DNA of 64,000 nucleotides from contig JARLIQ010000077.1 of NCBI GenBank assembly GCA_031291645.1, positions 30,407 through 94,406 on the forward strand, read 5' to 3'. The notes below the pieces were generated by a model that made no database searches, was not told where the DNA came from, and saw nothing but the letters and a program-made list of their open reading frames with translations. This DNA comes from Caulobacteraceae bacterium (GTDB taxonomy: Bacteria > Pseudomonadota > Alphaproteobacteria > Caulobacterales > Caulobacteraceae). Below, one piece after another: positions 17,983-26,454 of the stretch (within the stretch, counting starts at the first letter, position 1; each line of letters starts with the position of its first letter). The position numbers and the translations under genes were made by a program.

Positions 17983-18114
17983 ATGCGTGAAGGCGATCTT
18001 GATGAGCAGAGACAGGACCGGCGCGGCGAGTTAGCCTTCATCCTGTCATGCGCGGGGGTGTTCCTGGTGATCGCCGCCTGCGCAGCCTACTTCGTGGTCA
18101 AGTTGCTTGCATGA
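17983..18114 (+). CDS. Small single-pass membrane protein (43 aa), coupled to lipoprotein gene
   Basis: A frame from ATG 17983 to TGA 18112-18114 encodes 43 residues. It has a charged N-terminus (REGDLDEQRQDRRGE), then one strong hydrophobic helix (FILSCAGVFLVIAACAAYFVV) and a KLLA end. The stop overlaps the next gene's ATG as ATGA, the usual sign of translational coupling, which also fixes the start of the downstream lipoprotein. No homologue is recognised. It could be a modulator or assembly partner of the lipoprotein. The overlap and the clean helix support a real gene. Confidence 0.6.
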   Translation: MREGDLDEQRQDRRGELAFILSCAGVFLVIAACAAYFVVKLLA

Positions 18115-18839
18115 TCCATCGTCTGTCTCCGGCGCGCGCCCTCGGGGCCTCGTGCGCCGGTCTGGCCCTGTTTCTGGCCGCCTGCGCCTCGGACGAGCCG
18201 GACGGTCCGCCGCATCGCCGCGGTGACGGCCCGCCCCCGCCGCACGCGAGCCTGTTCATCAGCCCGAGCGGCCAGCCGTTCCGGGCTGCGCCCGGCGAGC
18301 CCTATCCGGTCGCCGCCTGGTTCGCCCAGGCGGACCGTAACGGCGACGGCCGCATCGACCGGGCGGAATTCCGCGCCGACGCTGCGGCCTTCTTCAAGCT
18401 GCTCGACAAGAATGGCGACGGCGTCATCGACGGCTTCGAGGTCTCCGCCTACGAGCATGACGTCGCGCCTGAGATCCTGGGCGCCTATCGCAGTGCCGGA
18501 CGGGACGGCGAGGGCGGCCGGCCGCCCCATCCCGGCGGCCACGGTCCAGGCGGCGGCGGGCCGAGGGGCGGTGATGGAGCAGGCTTCGGCGCCGGCGGCG
18601 CCGAGGTCATGGGCGGCGCGACGCCTTACGAATTGATCAGCGAGCCCGAACCGGTCGCCTCGGCCGATCGGGGGATGACCGGACACATCACCCTGGCCGC
18701 CTTCCTCGCGGCCGAGGACCGGCGCTTCGACCTGCTGGACACCAAGGGGCTCGGCTACCTCACCCTGGCCGATCTTCCCAAGACGCCGGTCCAGCTGGAG
18801 GCCGAGGGCCCGGCGGCGCGGCGCAAGGGCGCGCGCTAG
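18111..18839 (+). CDS. EF-hand domain lipoprotein
   Basis: A 242-residue protein. The ATG at 18111 is chosen because it gives a lipoprotein signal (LALFLAAC, acylated Cys25) and overlaps the upstream stop. Two canonical EF-hand loops are present, DRNGDGRIDRAE (75-86) and DKNGDGVIDGFE (99-110). A weaker third site lies near the C-terminus in DLLDTKGLGYLTLADL. Between them is a long Gly/Pro/His linker. It is probably an outer- or inner-membrane-anchored periplasmic calcium-binding protein. A longer frame beginning at 18048 would lose the signal peptide and is rejected. Confidence 0.85.
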   Translation: MIHRLSPARALGASCAGLALFLAACASDEPDGPPHRRGDGPPPPHASLFISPSGQPFRAAPGEPYPVAAWFAQADRNGDGRIDRAEFRADAAAFFKLLDKNGDGVIDGFEVSAYEHDVAPEILGAYRSAGRDGEGGRPPHPGGHGPGGGGPRGGDGAGFGAGGAEVMGGATPYELISEPEPVASADRGMTGHITLAAFLAAEDRRFDLLDTKGLGYLTLADLPKTPVQLEAEGPAARRKGAR

Positions 18840-18849
18840 CCTTCCAGGC

Positions 18850-19761
18850 TCATCGCCCGATCCGGTCATAGGCGTGCAGCGCCTCCACCGCCTGGCGGGT
18901 CAGGACGCCGCGCCAGGCCCCTTCGGCGTCGGCCCAGGCCTGGGCGTCGACCGCGCTCCAGTCCCAGAAGGGCGCCCAGCTCCCGTCCGGCTGCTGCTCG
19001 GCGAGCAATCGCTCGAACGCCGCGTCGATCCGATCCGCCATCAGGTCGGCCAGCGGCTCGCCCGGCTGGGGCGCGAGGTCCAGGGCCGGCGCGTGCGTGT
19101 CGTCGGGATCGAGTGCGGCGACGGCGGCGCGGATCAGGGCCTCGATCGGTCCGCGGATCGCGCCCGGCGCGGCGGCGGTCCGCACCAGCCGCAGCGCGCA
19201 CTTCAGGTCATAGGCCCCTTCGGGACGGCGGCCGGCCGCCAGATCCTCCAGCAACGCCTGTTCGGCCCGTTCGATCAGCCGCTCCGGGGCCGCGGGCAGG
19301 TAGGCGTAGAGCACGCCCAGGAGCTCGACGCTGGGATTGAACCTGAAGCCGTTCCAGCGGCTCGCCAGGTCCTCGTCCCAATCCCACCAGAAGGCGTGGG
19401 GCGCCAGATCGACGTCCGGACCGATGATCGGCCAGACGCCCCGATCCCAGTCGAACGCCGCCTCCAGCCACTGAAGACCCCGCTGAACCATCGGCTCGTC
19501 CGCCTGCGCGCCGGCGCCGCGGAGCGCCTGGAAGGCGACGCTGGTCGCGATGGCGCTCGAGGCCGGCGTGGAAAGGTCCGGCTCCAGCCCATGGCCGAAG
19601 CCGCCGTCCGCATTCTGGAACGGCCCCAGCGCCACGACCACCGCCTCGGTCCCGCCCTGTCCGAGCCGATGGCGCAGCAGGGCGACGTCCAGCGGGCGCG
19701 CCTTCGCCTCGACATAGGCGCAACCGCGCTCAAATGCGCTCCTTGCGGCTTCCCCGGCCAT
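18850..19761 (-). CDS. Uncharacterised alpha-toroid (prenyltransferase-like) protein
   Basis: A ~303-residue soluble protein. The motif FQNADGGFGHGLEPD near residue 50 and the repeated QPDGSWAPFWDW near residue 265 resemble the QxxDGxF/W repeats of terpene-cyclase/prenyltransferase alpha-alpha toroids. Catalytic DxDD or zinc motifs are not visible. The function is unknown; a carbohydrate- or isoprenoid-handling role is only a fold-based guess. The start at 19761 is preferred because GGAGAG lies just upstream; an in-frame ATG at 19797 would add 12 residues. It is convergent with the EF-hand lipoprotein gene. Confidence 0.6.
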   Translation of the reverse strand: MAGEAARSAFERGCAYVEAKARPLDVALLRHRLGQGGTEAVVVALGPFQNADGGFGHGLEPDLSTPASSAIATSVAFQALRGAGAQADEPMVQRGLQWLEAAFDWDRGVWPIIGPDVDLAPHAFWWDWDEDLASRWNGFRFNPSVELLGVLYAYLPAAPERLIERAEQALLEDLAAGRRPEGAYDLKCALRLVRTAAAPGAIRGPIEALIRAAVAALDPDDTHAPALDLAPQPGEPLADLMADRIDAAFERLLAEQQPDGSWAPFWDWSAVDAQAWADAEGAWRGVLTRQAVEALHAYDRIGR

Positions 19762-19911
19762 GATGCTCTCCGTAAGGCCTGAACAAAAAGGGAACATTGT
19801 CCGGGCTGCGGCCCGATTTCAAGCGGGCTCGGCCGGCCTTACGCCGATTTAACTACGCAAGCGCGGGCGAGGGCGCTCTACTGCGGCGTCGTCGATCGAG
19901 GAGGGCGGAGC

Positions 19912-21312
19912 ATGAGCGCCGCGGAGTCGGTCCATCCCGTGCTGGCGGGGCCTGTCCCGCCTGAAAAGCCGCTGTCGGTGCTGGAGACCCTGCGGGTTCT
20001 GCCGCGCAACCAGTTCGCGATCTTCCCCAAGGCGGCCTACGAGCAGCCGATCTACGAGATGCGCGGCGCGTTCGGCCACGTCTTCCTGATCCACGATCCG
20101 GAGGGGATCCGCCATGTCCTCCTGGACAACGTCTCGAACTACCCCAAGGCCGAGAACGAGCGCCGGGCGCTGGGTGCGCTGCTGGGCGACGGCATACTGA
20201 TCAGCGAAGGCGAGACCTGGCGCGCGCACCGCCGCGCCATGGCGCCGGCCTTCGACCCGCGCAGCATCCAGTCCTATGTGCCGGTGATGGCCGACGCGGC
20301 CCAGCGCTTCCTTCAGGGCTGGGATCGGCGCGCGCCGGGCGAGGTGGTCGACGTCGCGGCCGAGATGACCGACGTCACCCTGGCCATCATCGCCCGCGCC
20401 ATCTTCTCGACCGACAGCGACGGCGTGGCGGCGGTGATCGAGGCGACCTTCCGCCGGGCGCTGCAGCTGTTGAACTTCAACATGGCCGACGCCCTGCCGG
20501 TGATCCGCCACCTGCGCTTCCGGGCCCGCGAACGCGCGTTGCGCGCCAATTCGGCCGAGTTCGACGCCTGGATCTATCGGTTCATCGACGAGCGGGCGAA
20601 GAACCCGGGCGAGGGGCCCAAGGACCTCCTGGGGCGGCTGGTGGCGGCCCGCGACGAACAGACCGGCGTCGGCCTGACGCCGAAGGAACTGCGCGACGAG
20701 GTGGTCACAATCTTCATCGCCGGCCATGAGACCACCGCGGTGGCCATGACCTGGGTCTGGTACCTGCTCTCCCAGCATCCCGAGCAGGAGGCGCGGCTGC
20801 ACGCCGAACTGGACCGGGTCCTGGGCGGCCGCGCGCCCACCTTCGCCGACATTCCGAACCTGCCCTACACGCGGATGGTGATCGAGGAATCCATGCGGCT
20901 CTATCCGCCGGCGCCGGGCATCTCGATCCGCGCGCCGCTGGAGGACGACGTCGTCTGCGGCGTCAAGGTGCCCAGGACGGCGGGTGTCGCGATCCTGCCC
21001 TGGGTGCTGCACCGCCACCGCGCCCTCTGGGACGATCCCGACCGGTTCGATCCCGAGCGCTTTTCGCCCGAACGCAGCGCGGCGCGGCCGAGGTTCGCCT
21101 ACCTGCCGTTCGGCGGCGGCCCCAGGATCTGCATCGGCATGCAGTTGGCGATGACCGAGAGCGTCGTCCTCCTGGCGACCATCGCGCAGCGCTACAGCCT
21201 GAGGCTCGCGCCCGGCCATGTCGTCGACCTGCAGCCGCGGGTCACGCTGAAGGCGCGCCACGGCATGAACATGGTGCTTCGGCCGCGCGCGGCGGGGCGG
21301 GCCGCCGCCTGA
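19912..21312 (+). CDS. Cytochrome P450
   Basis: A 466-residue soluble P450 monooxygenase. The I-helix oxygen-binding motif is IAGHETTAVAMTW, the K-helix ExxR is EESMRLYPPAP, the PERF-like stretch is FDPERFSPER, and the heme loop FGGGPRICIGMQLA contains the axial Cys. The sequence resembles fatty-acid/terpene type P450s (CYP102- and CYP4-like K-helix). No membrane anchor is visible, so it would use ferredoxin-type electron partners; none is encoded nearby. It begins an apparent catabolic cluster that also holds SDRs, thioesterases and a second P450. The substrate is unknown. Confidence 0.93.
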   Translation: MSAAESVHPVLAGPVPPEKPLSVLETLRVLPRNQFAIFPKAAYEQPIYEMRGAFGHVFLIHDPEGIRHVLLDNVSNYPKAENERRALGALLGDGILISEGETWRAHRRAMAPAFDPRSIQSYVPVMADAAQRFLQGWDRRAPGEVVDVAAEMTDVTLAIIARAIFSTDSDGVAAVIEATFRRALQLLNFNMADALPVIRHLRFRARERALRANSAEFDAWIYRFIDERAKNPGEGPKDLLGRLVAARDEQTGVGLTPKELRDEVVTIFIAGHETTAVAMTWVWYLLSQHPEQEARLHAELDRVLGGRAPTFADIPNLPYTRMVIEESMRLYPPAPGISIRAPLEDDVVCGVKVPRTAGVAILPWVLHRHRALWDDPDRFDPERFSPERSAARPRFAYLPFGGGPRICIGMQLAMTESVVLLATIAQRYSLRLAPGHVVDLQPRVTLKARHGMNMVLRPRAAGRAAA

Positions 21313-21323
21313 GCCCTGGCGGC

Positions 21324-22166
21324 TCAGGCGACCGCGGCGGCGATCCGCTCGCTCTCGGCCCACAGGCGCGCGGCCGCAGCGTCGTCCTGGCCCTCCGGGC
21401 TCGGCGCGACCGGCCGGCGGCTTGAGAAGTAGAGTCCCGTCCGGCTCGCGACCTCCGGCGACGAGGCGAGATAGACGATGGTCTCCGCGCCCTTTTCCGG
21501 CGACAGGGCGAAGAGCTTGGCCAGCGGCATGATCGTCTGGACCAGGCCGCCGGATGCGTCGCCGAAGCGGGTGGCGACGAAGCCGGGGTGCAGGCAGTTG
21601 GCCGTGACCTTGGTCCCGTCCAGCCGCCGGGCCAGTTCGCGGGTGAAGAGGATGTTGGCCAGCTTGGAGCGGCCATAGGCCGCGAAGCCGCTGAAGCCCT
21701 TGGTCATCTGCAGGTCGTCGAAGTCCAGCTTGGCGCCGACGTGCGCGCGCGAGGCGGTGCTGACGATCCGCGCGGGCGCCGAGGTGATCAGCCGGTGGAG
21801 CAGGCCCTGGGTCAGGACGAAATAGGCCATGTGATTGACCGCGAAGGTCATCTCCAGGCCGTCCGGCGACAGGGCGCGGCTGTTGAACAGGGCGCCGGCG
21901 TTGTTGACCAGCACGTCGATCCGCGGTTCGGCCACGGCGATCTCGGCCGCGACCCGGCGGGTCTCGGCGATGCTCGAAAGGTCAGCATAGTGGGCGGCGT
22001 GGGCGACGCCGGGGCCCGCCTGGCGAAGCCGGGCCAGCGTCGGCTCCGCCCGCGCCGGGCTGCGCGCCACCAGCACGATCCGCGCGCCCATGCCCGCAAG
22101 CTGTTCGGCGGCCACCTGTCCGATGCCGGACGTGCCCCCCGTGATCACCACGACCTTGTCCCGCAT
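21324..22166 (-). CDS. SDR family NAD(P)-dependent oxidoreductase
   Basis: A 280-residue short-chain dehydrogenase. The cofactor motif TGGTSGIG is at the N-terminus, followed by NNAGALF near residue 90. The active-site Tyr-Lys pair is in YGRSKLAN (YxxxK, near residue 175), with a preceding Ser in STASRAHVG. The Arg after the second strand (VARSPARAEP) suggests NADP preference. It resembles retinol-dehydrogenase/WW-oxidoreductase-like SDRs. The gene is convergent with the P450 and lies just upstream (right side) of the PaaI pair. Confidence 0.9.
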   Translation of the reverse strand: MRDKVVVITGGTSGIGQVAAEQLAGMGARIVLVARSPARAEPTLARLRQAGPGVAHAAHYADLSSIAETRRVAAEIAVAEPRIDVLVNNAGALFNSRALSPDGLEMTFAVNHMAYFVLTQGLLHRLITSAPARIVSTASRAHVGAKLDFDDLQMTKGFSGFAAYGRSKLANILFTRELARRLDGTKVTANCLHPGFVATRFGDASGGLVQTIMPLAKLFALSPEKGAETIVYLASSPEVASRTGLYFSSRRPVAPSPEGQDDAAAARLWAESERIAAAVA

Positions 22167-22191
22167 CCTCGCCCCCTCCCGCCGTCCGCCG

Positions 22192-22635
22192 TCAGCTCGC
22201 CGGCGGCTCGACCGGTTTCAGATGGAAATGCCCGTGCAGTCCGGCGACCGGCTTGCCGCGCGCCTCCTGCCAGGCCTCGACATGCACGTTGGCCACGCGC
22301 CGGCCGATCCGCTTGATCTCGGCGCGGGCGAAGGTGGTGACCGGCCGGCCGGACCGCAGGTACTCCACCGTCACGTCGATCGGTCGCGCCTGGCGCGCCA
22401 GGCCCACGCTGATCGACAGCTGGGCCAGGGCGGTCATCTCCATGAAGGCCCCGACCACGCCGCCGTGCAGCGCCGGCAGGTTGATGTTGCCGATCAGCCG
22501 CTCGGCATAGGGCATGATCAGGGTCATCTCGTCGCCCGCCAGTTCCGCCCGCACGCCCAGGAACTGGGCGTAGGGGATGCGCGCGAGCATGGCGTTCAGC
22601 CGTTCGCCCACATCCTCGACCGGCAGCCCGTTCAT
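22192..22635 (-). CDS. PaaI-type hotdog thioesterase
   Basis: A 147-residue hotdog-fold protein with the PaaI/YdiI-type signature LPALHGGVVGAFMEMTALAQL near residue 75, including the HGG-x3-A/F-x-E helix. It then has the strand TVEYLRSGRP. It should hydrolyse an acyl-CoA thioester; the catalytic acidic residue is in the central helix (FMEMT). The ATG overlaps the stop of the upstream thioesterase gene by 4 nt, so the two are coupled and may form a heteromer or work in sequence. Confidence 0.88.
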   Translation of the reverse strand: MNGLPVEDVGERLNAMLARIPYAQFLGVRAELAGDEMTLIMPYAERLIGNINLPALHGGVVGAFMEMTALAQLSISVGLARQARPIDVTVEYLRSGRPVTTFARAEIKRIGRRVANVHVEAWQEARGKPVAGLHGHFHLKPVEPPAS

Positions 22636-23108
22636 CGCCCCGCCTCCGGGCCTTGGCCGGGACGGGCCATGGGCGCTTCGCCGGTGCCCAGCATGAAGGC
22701 CGCCTGGGCCGTGGCGACCGGATCGTCCGCAGTGCGGTCGTAGGCCACCGCGCGGACGAAACCGATCGAATGGGTCAGCTTGTAGCAGTGCGCGCGGGCG
22801 AAGATGTCCAGGCCGGGCTCGGCCGGGCGCATGTAGTCGATGCGCAGGTCCAAGGTCGCGATCCCGGTCGGATAGCCGAGCGCGGCGAACACCGCCTGGC
22901 CGCTCGCATGGTCGAGCAGCGCGGTGACCACCCCGCCCGCGATCACGCCCGTGTCCGGGTCGCCGACCATCTCTGGCAGGTAGGGCGCCTTCAGCGTCGC
23001 GGTGGCGGTCTCCATCGCGACCGTCTCGAATTGCAGGGCGCGGCCGAGCGGCGATCCGTCGATCACCTTCACCGGGAACTCTGTTGGGGGCGCAGGCGTC
23101 TCGCTCAT
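22632..23108 (-). CDS. PaaI-type hotdog thioesterase
   Basis: A ~158-residue hotdog-fold thioesterase. The signature GVIAGGVVTALLDHASGQAVF lies in the central helix (Asp in LLDHA) and DLRIDYMRPAEPG is the following strand. The ATG at 23108 has AGGAG upstream; an in-frame start at 23144 lacks one. It precedes the second PaaI gene with an ATGA overlap. Two diverged copies in one transcript suggest handling of more than one acyl-CoA in the surrounding pathway. The substrate is unknown. Confidence 0.87.
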   Translation of the reverse strand: MSETPAPPTEFPVKVIDGSPLGRALQFETVAMETATATLKAPYLPEMVGDPDTGVIAGGVVTALLDHASGQAVFAALGYPTGIATLDLRIDYMRPAEPGLDIFARAHCYKLTHSIGFVRAVAYDRTADDPVATAQAAFMLGTGEAPMARPGQGPEAGR

Positions 23109-23153
23109 GCCTCTCCTATAGCGAGGCGCGCGAAGCGCCACCACCGGCAGACG

Positions 23154-23519
23154 CTAGAAGATCACCTTCTCCTCGCCCCACCACAGGGGCGAGCGGGCGA
23201 GGTCGATGAATTTGCGCTCGTCCTCCAGCAGCCGCCGTCCGGCCGCGACGGCCGCCGGGTCCGAACCGGTCGCGGCCATGTCCTCCAGGCTGTCCCACCA
23301 GAGCTGGGCGACCCCGTCATAGCCCTCGGGCGCGCCACGGCTGGCGCGCAGCGGCTCGGAGATCTCCGCTGGCAGGCTGTGCAGCTGGACATAGCGGCGG
23401 ATGCGCAGCACCTCGCGCACGCTGGCGACCAGGGGAGCGTGGTGGTCGAACCAATAGGCCTGGAAGCTTTCGCGGGTGAACTCGGGCCGCCGCACCAGGG
23501 CGAAGGTCAGCTTGATCAT
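23154..23519 (-). CDS. EthD domain-containing protein
   Basis: A 121-residue dimeric alpha/beta-barrel protein of the EthD type. It starts MIKLTFALVRRPEFTRESF and continues AYWFDHHAPLV, the conserved WxxHHxPL-like region of the family. A later GVAQLWWDSLEDM matches the second half. EthD proteins accompany P450 systems (as in the eth genes of ether-degrading actinobacteria) and related members are hydratases or decarboxylases. That fits its position between two P450 genes. No catalytic role can be assigned from sequence alone. Confidence 0.82.
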   Translation of the reverse strand: MIKLTFALVRRPEFTRESFQAYWFDHHAPLVASVREVLRIRRYVQLHSLPAEISEPLRASRGAPEGYDGVAQLWWDSLEDMAATGSDPAAVAAGRRLLEDERKFIDLARSPLWWGEEKVIF

Positions 23520-23611
23520 GGTGTCTTCGTCGCTCCGCCTGCCGTCGGGTGAGCGTAGCCCCGCCGCTTCGCGCGCGATACGGATGGGTCAAACACGAGG
23601 GGAGGAAACGC

Positions 23612-24345
23612 ATGGCCAGACTTGAGGGCAGGGTGGCGATCGTCACGGGCGCGGCGTCCGGGATCGGTCGGGCGAGCGCGGAGCTGTTCGCCGCCGAAGG
23701 CGCGCGGGTGCTGGCGGTGGACCGTCCCGGCGCGGACCTCGCCTTCGAGCATGAGGCGATCGAGGGGCTGGCCTGCGCGTCTCCCTGGCGGACGCGCCCG
23801 CCACGATCGTCGAGCGCGCGCTGGCGGCGTTCGGACGGCTGGACATCCTCTACAACAACGCCGGCGTCGCCGCCTCGGTGCTGGCGGCCGACATGACCGA
23901 CGAGCAGTGGGACCGGGTGGTCGACATCGACCTGAAGGCGGTGTTCCGGCTCAGCCGCCAGGCCATTCCCCACCTGATCCGCTCGCCCGCCGGGCGGATC
24001 ATCTCGACCGCCAGCGTCATGGCGCTGGGAACCGACTACGGCCTGGCCGCCTACTGCGCCGCCAAGGCCGGGGTGCTGGGCCTGACCCGCAGCCTGGCGC
24101 TGGAACTCGGCAAGCACGCGGTGACCGTCAACGCCGTCCTGCCCGGCGCCATCCTCACCGGCATGACGCGGGTGAGCTTCGAGACCCCGAGCAACGCCGA
24201 GGCCTGGGCCAGGAAGTCGGTCCTGCGCCGGCTGGGCCAACCGATCGACGTGGCGCGGGTGGCCCTGTTCCTGGCTTGCGACGACGCCGGCTTCGTCACC
24301 GGCCAGGCCATCGCGGCGGACGGCGGCCTGATGCTGCGGATCTGA
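23612..24345 (+). pseudogene. SDR family oxidoreductase gene split by a -1 frameshift
   Basis: From ATG 23612 (GGAGG 7 nt upstream) the frame reads a good SDR start with TGAASGIGRASAELFAAEGA. Near 23774-23782 the reading jumps to another frame. The rest of the enzyme, with VERALAAFGRLDILYNNAGV, the YCAAKAG Tyr-Lys site and a normal C-terminus ending at 24345, is then complete. A single missing base in the run TGCGCGTCTCC explains both halves, and a restored protein would be ~245 residues, the normal SDR length. It is either a recent inactivating mutation or a sequence error. Confidence 0.85.
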
Positions 24346-24371
24346 GATTCAGCGTTCATGGAGTTGGAAAG

Positions 24372-25109
24372 ATGAGCGAACTCGACTTCTCCGGGCGCGT
24401 GGTCCTGGTCGTCGGCGGCTCCAGCGGCATCGGTAATGGCATCGCCCAGGCCTTCCGGGCCAAGGGCGCCGAGACCCACGTCTGGGGCACGCGCGCCAGG
24501 GCCGAGGACTACCGGCCGGAGGAAGGCTGCGACCTGACCGGCCTGGCCTACGCCCAGGTCGACGTCGGCGACCCGGATGCGGTTGAGGCCGCAAAACCGC
24601 CCTTCGACCGGCTGGACGTGCTGGTGCTGTCCCAGGGCACGGTGATCTACAAGCGCGGCGAGTTCAAAATGGACGGCTTCCAGAAGGTGGTCGACGTCAA
24701 CCTGAACAGCCTGATGGCCTGCGCCATCAAGTTCCACGACATGCTGGCCGCCGCAAAGGGTTCCCTGATCACCGTCAGCTCGACCTCGGCCTACCACGCC
24801 ACGCGCGGCAATCCGGCCTATGCGGCGTCCAAGGCGGGCGTCGTGGGTCTGACCCGCACCCTGGGCCAGGCCTGGGCGGAGGACGGCGTCCGGGTCAATG
24901 GGATCGCGCCGGGCCTGGTGGACACCAAGCTGACCAAGGTCACCACCGAACATCCCGACCGCCTGGCCGCCAGCCTGGCCTCGATCCCGCTGCGCCGGCT
25001 GGGCCAGCCGGGCGACATGGCCGGCGCGGCCCTGTTCCTGGCCTCGCCCCTGGCGGCCTATGTGGTCGGCCAGACCCTCATCGTGGACGGCGGCCTGACG
25101 CTGCGGTGA
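24372..25109 (+). CDS. SDR family oxidoreductase
   Basis: A 245-residue short-chain dehydrogenase. The cofactor motif VVGGSSGIGNGIAQAF is at the N-terminus, NLNSLMACAIKF in the middle, and the catalytic Ser and YxxxK are in STSAYHATRGNPAYAASKAG. The C-terminal QTLIVDGGLTLR is typical of FabG-like enzymes. It follows the frameshifted SDR on the same strand with 26 bp between. Its own start is good (a GGAAAG run precedes the ATG). It probably oxidises or reduces a hydroxyl of the cluster's substrate. Confidence 0.92.
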   Translation: MSELDFSGRVVLVVGGSSGIGNGIAQAFRAKGAETHVWGTRARAEDYRPEEGCDLTGLAYAQVDVGDPDAVEAAKPPFDRLDVLVLSQGTVIYKRGEFKMDGFQKVVDVNLNSLMACAIKFHDMLAAAKGSLITVSSTSAYHATRGNPAYAASKAGVVGLTRTLGQAWAEDGVRVNGIAPGLVDTKLTKVTTEHPDRLAASLASIPLRRLGQPGDMAGAALFLASPLAAYVVGQTLIVDGGLTLR

Positions 25110-25112
25110 CGC

Positions 25113-26369
25113 TCAGCGCGTGGCGAAAGTCACCGGCAGGGACTTGATCCCGTTGATGAAGTTCGAGCGCAGCCGGCGCGGCGGCCCCGCGGGTCGCAGG
25201 TCCGGCAGGCGGGCGAACAGCTCCTCGTAGGCGACGCGCAGCTGCAGTTCGGCCAGCCGCTGGCCAAGGCAGACGTGCTCGCCGAAGCCGAAGCCCAGAT
25301 GTTTGGCCGCACCCGGGCGAGTGGTGCGCGCGATGTCGAACCGGTGCGGATCGTCGAACGCGCGCTCGTCGCGGTTGGCCGAGGCGTACCACATGACCAC
25401 CTTGTCGCCCTTGCGGATCGGCTGGCCGCCGATCTCGACGTCGCGGGTGGCGGTGCGGCGCATGTGCAGCACCGGGCTGATATAGCGGACGATCTCCTGG
25501 GCCAGGTGGGGCAGGAGGGCCTTTTCGCCCATGGCCTTCTCGCGCTGCTCGGGGTTCTCGTCGAGTGCGATCAGCCCGCCTGTGATCGAGTTGCGCGTGG
25601 TCTCGTTGCCGGCCACCACCAGCAGGATGAAGGTCGAGAGGTAGCGCGGGATGCTCATCTCGGTCCCGTCCTGCGCCGCCTTGACCAGCATGGAGATCAG
25701 GTCCCCGCCGGGCTGCTCGGCCCGGGCCTGCCACAGGCCCATGGAGTACATCGCCATCTGGCCGATCGACTGCTCCATGTATTCGGGGCTGGAGCGGCAT
25801 TCCGGATCGTCCTCGCCGACCACCGCGTTGGACCATTCGAACAGCTTGTCGCCGTCGCTTTCCGGCACGCCGAACAGTTCCGCCAGGGTCTGGATCGCGT
25901 AGGGGGCGGAGAAGCTGGAGACGAAATCGATCGGTTCGCCGGCGGCGCGCGCCTTCTCGATCATCGCCTCGATCAGGTTGACCGCCCGCCGGCGGACGCC
26001 GGCCTCCATGTCGCGCAGCCGCGGCGGGGTGAAGCCGCCCATGACCATGCGCCGGTAGTCGACGTGGGTGGGCGGGTCCATCGAGATCATTGAGGCTTCG
26101 ATCTCGCTGTCGGAGAACTCGTTCTCGTTGAAGATGCGGTGGCCGCCGTTGGCCCTGGCCGAGGAGAAGGTCGCCGGATCGCTCGAGGCGGCCATCACGT
26201 CCGCGTGCCGGGTCAGCGCCCAGAAGCCCGCGCCGTCGGTCTCCGGGTTCCAGTAGACGGGATTGTTGGCCCTCAGCCAGGCGAAGGTCTCGTGCGGGAC
26301 GCCCGGCTGGTAGAGGTCCGGATCCTTCAGGTCGATGGGCCTGAGCTCGTCATGAGCCTGGACGGTCAT
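25113..26369 (-). CDS. Cytochrome P450
   Basis: A ~418-residue bacterial class I P450. DPPTHVDYRRMVMGGFTPPR occupies the C-helix region. The I-helix motif is VAGNETTRNSITGG, the K-helix is EIVRYISPVLHMRRT, and the heme loop FGFGEHVCLGQRLAELQ has the axial Cys. The pattern resembles CYP125/CYP111-type enzymes that hydroxylate terpenoid or steroid side chains. ATG 26369 is chosen because GAGGAAG precedes it; ATGs at 26393 and further upstream lack this. It converges with the SDR at 24372-25109, 3 bp apart. Confidence 0.92.
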   Translation of the reverse strand: MTVQAHDELRPIDLKDPDLYQPGVPHETFAWLRANNPVYWNPETDGAGFWALTRHADVMAASSDPATFSSARANGGHRIFNENEFSDSEIEASMISMDPPTHVDYRRMVMGGFTPPRLRDMEAGVRRRAVNLIEAMIEKARAAGEPIDFVSSFSAPYAIQTLAELFGVPESDGDKLFEWSNAVVGEDDPECRSSPEYMEQSIGQMAMYSMGLWQARAEQPGGDLISMLVKAAQDGTEMSIPRYLSTFILLVVAGNETTRNSITGGLIALDENPEQREKAMGEKALLPHLAQEIVRYISPVLHMRRTATRDVEIGGQPIRKGDKVVMWYASANRDERAFDDPHRFDIARTTRPGAAKHLGFGFGEHVCLGQRLAELQLRVAYEELFARLPDLRPAGPPRRLRSNFINGIKSLPVTFATR

Positions 26370-26454
26370 CGGGGCTTCCTCGGCTGTTCTCATTTTGCCG
26401 GGAAGCCTACGCCTGCCTCCGAGGGGCGCCAATCGGCGCCCTCGCGTCAACCCG

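Noticed and set aside
23622..25109. A 495-codon frame joining the two SDR regions
   Set aside because: Only its last part (from 24372) is a real SDR; the first part is the wrong frame of the frameshifted gene.
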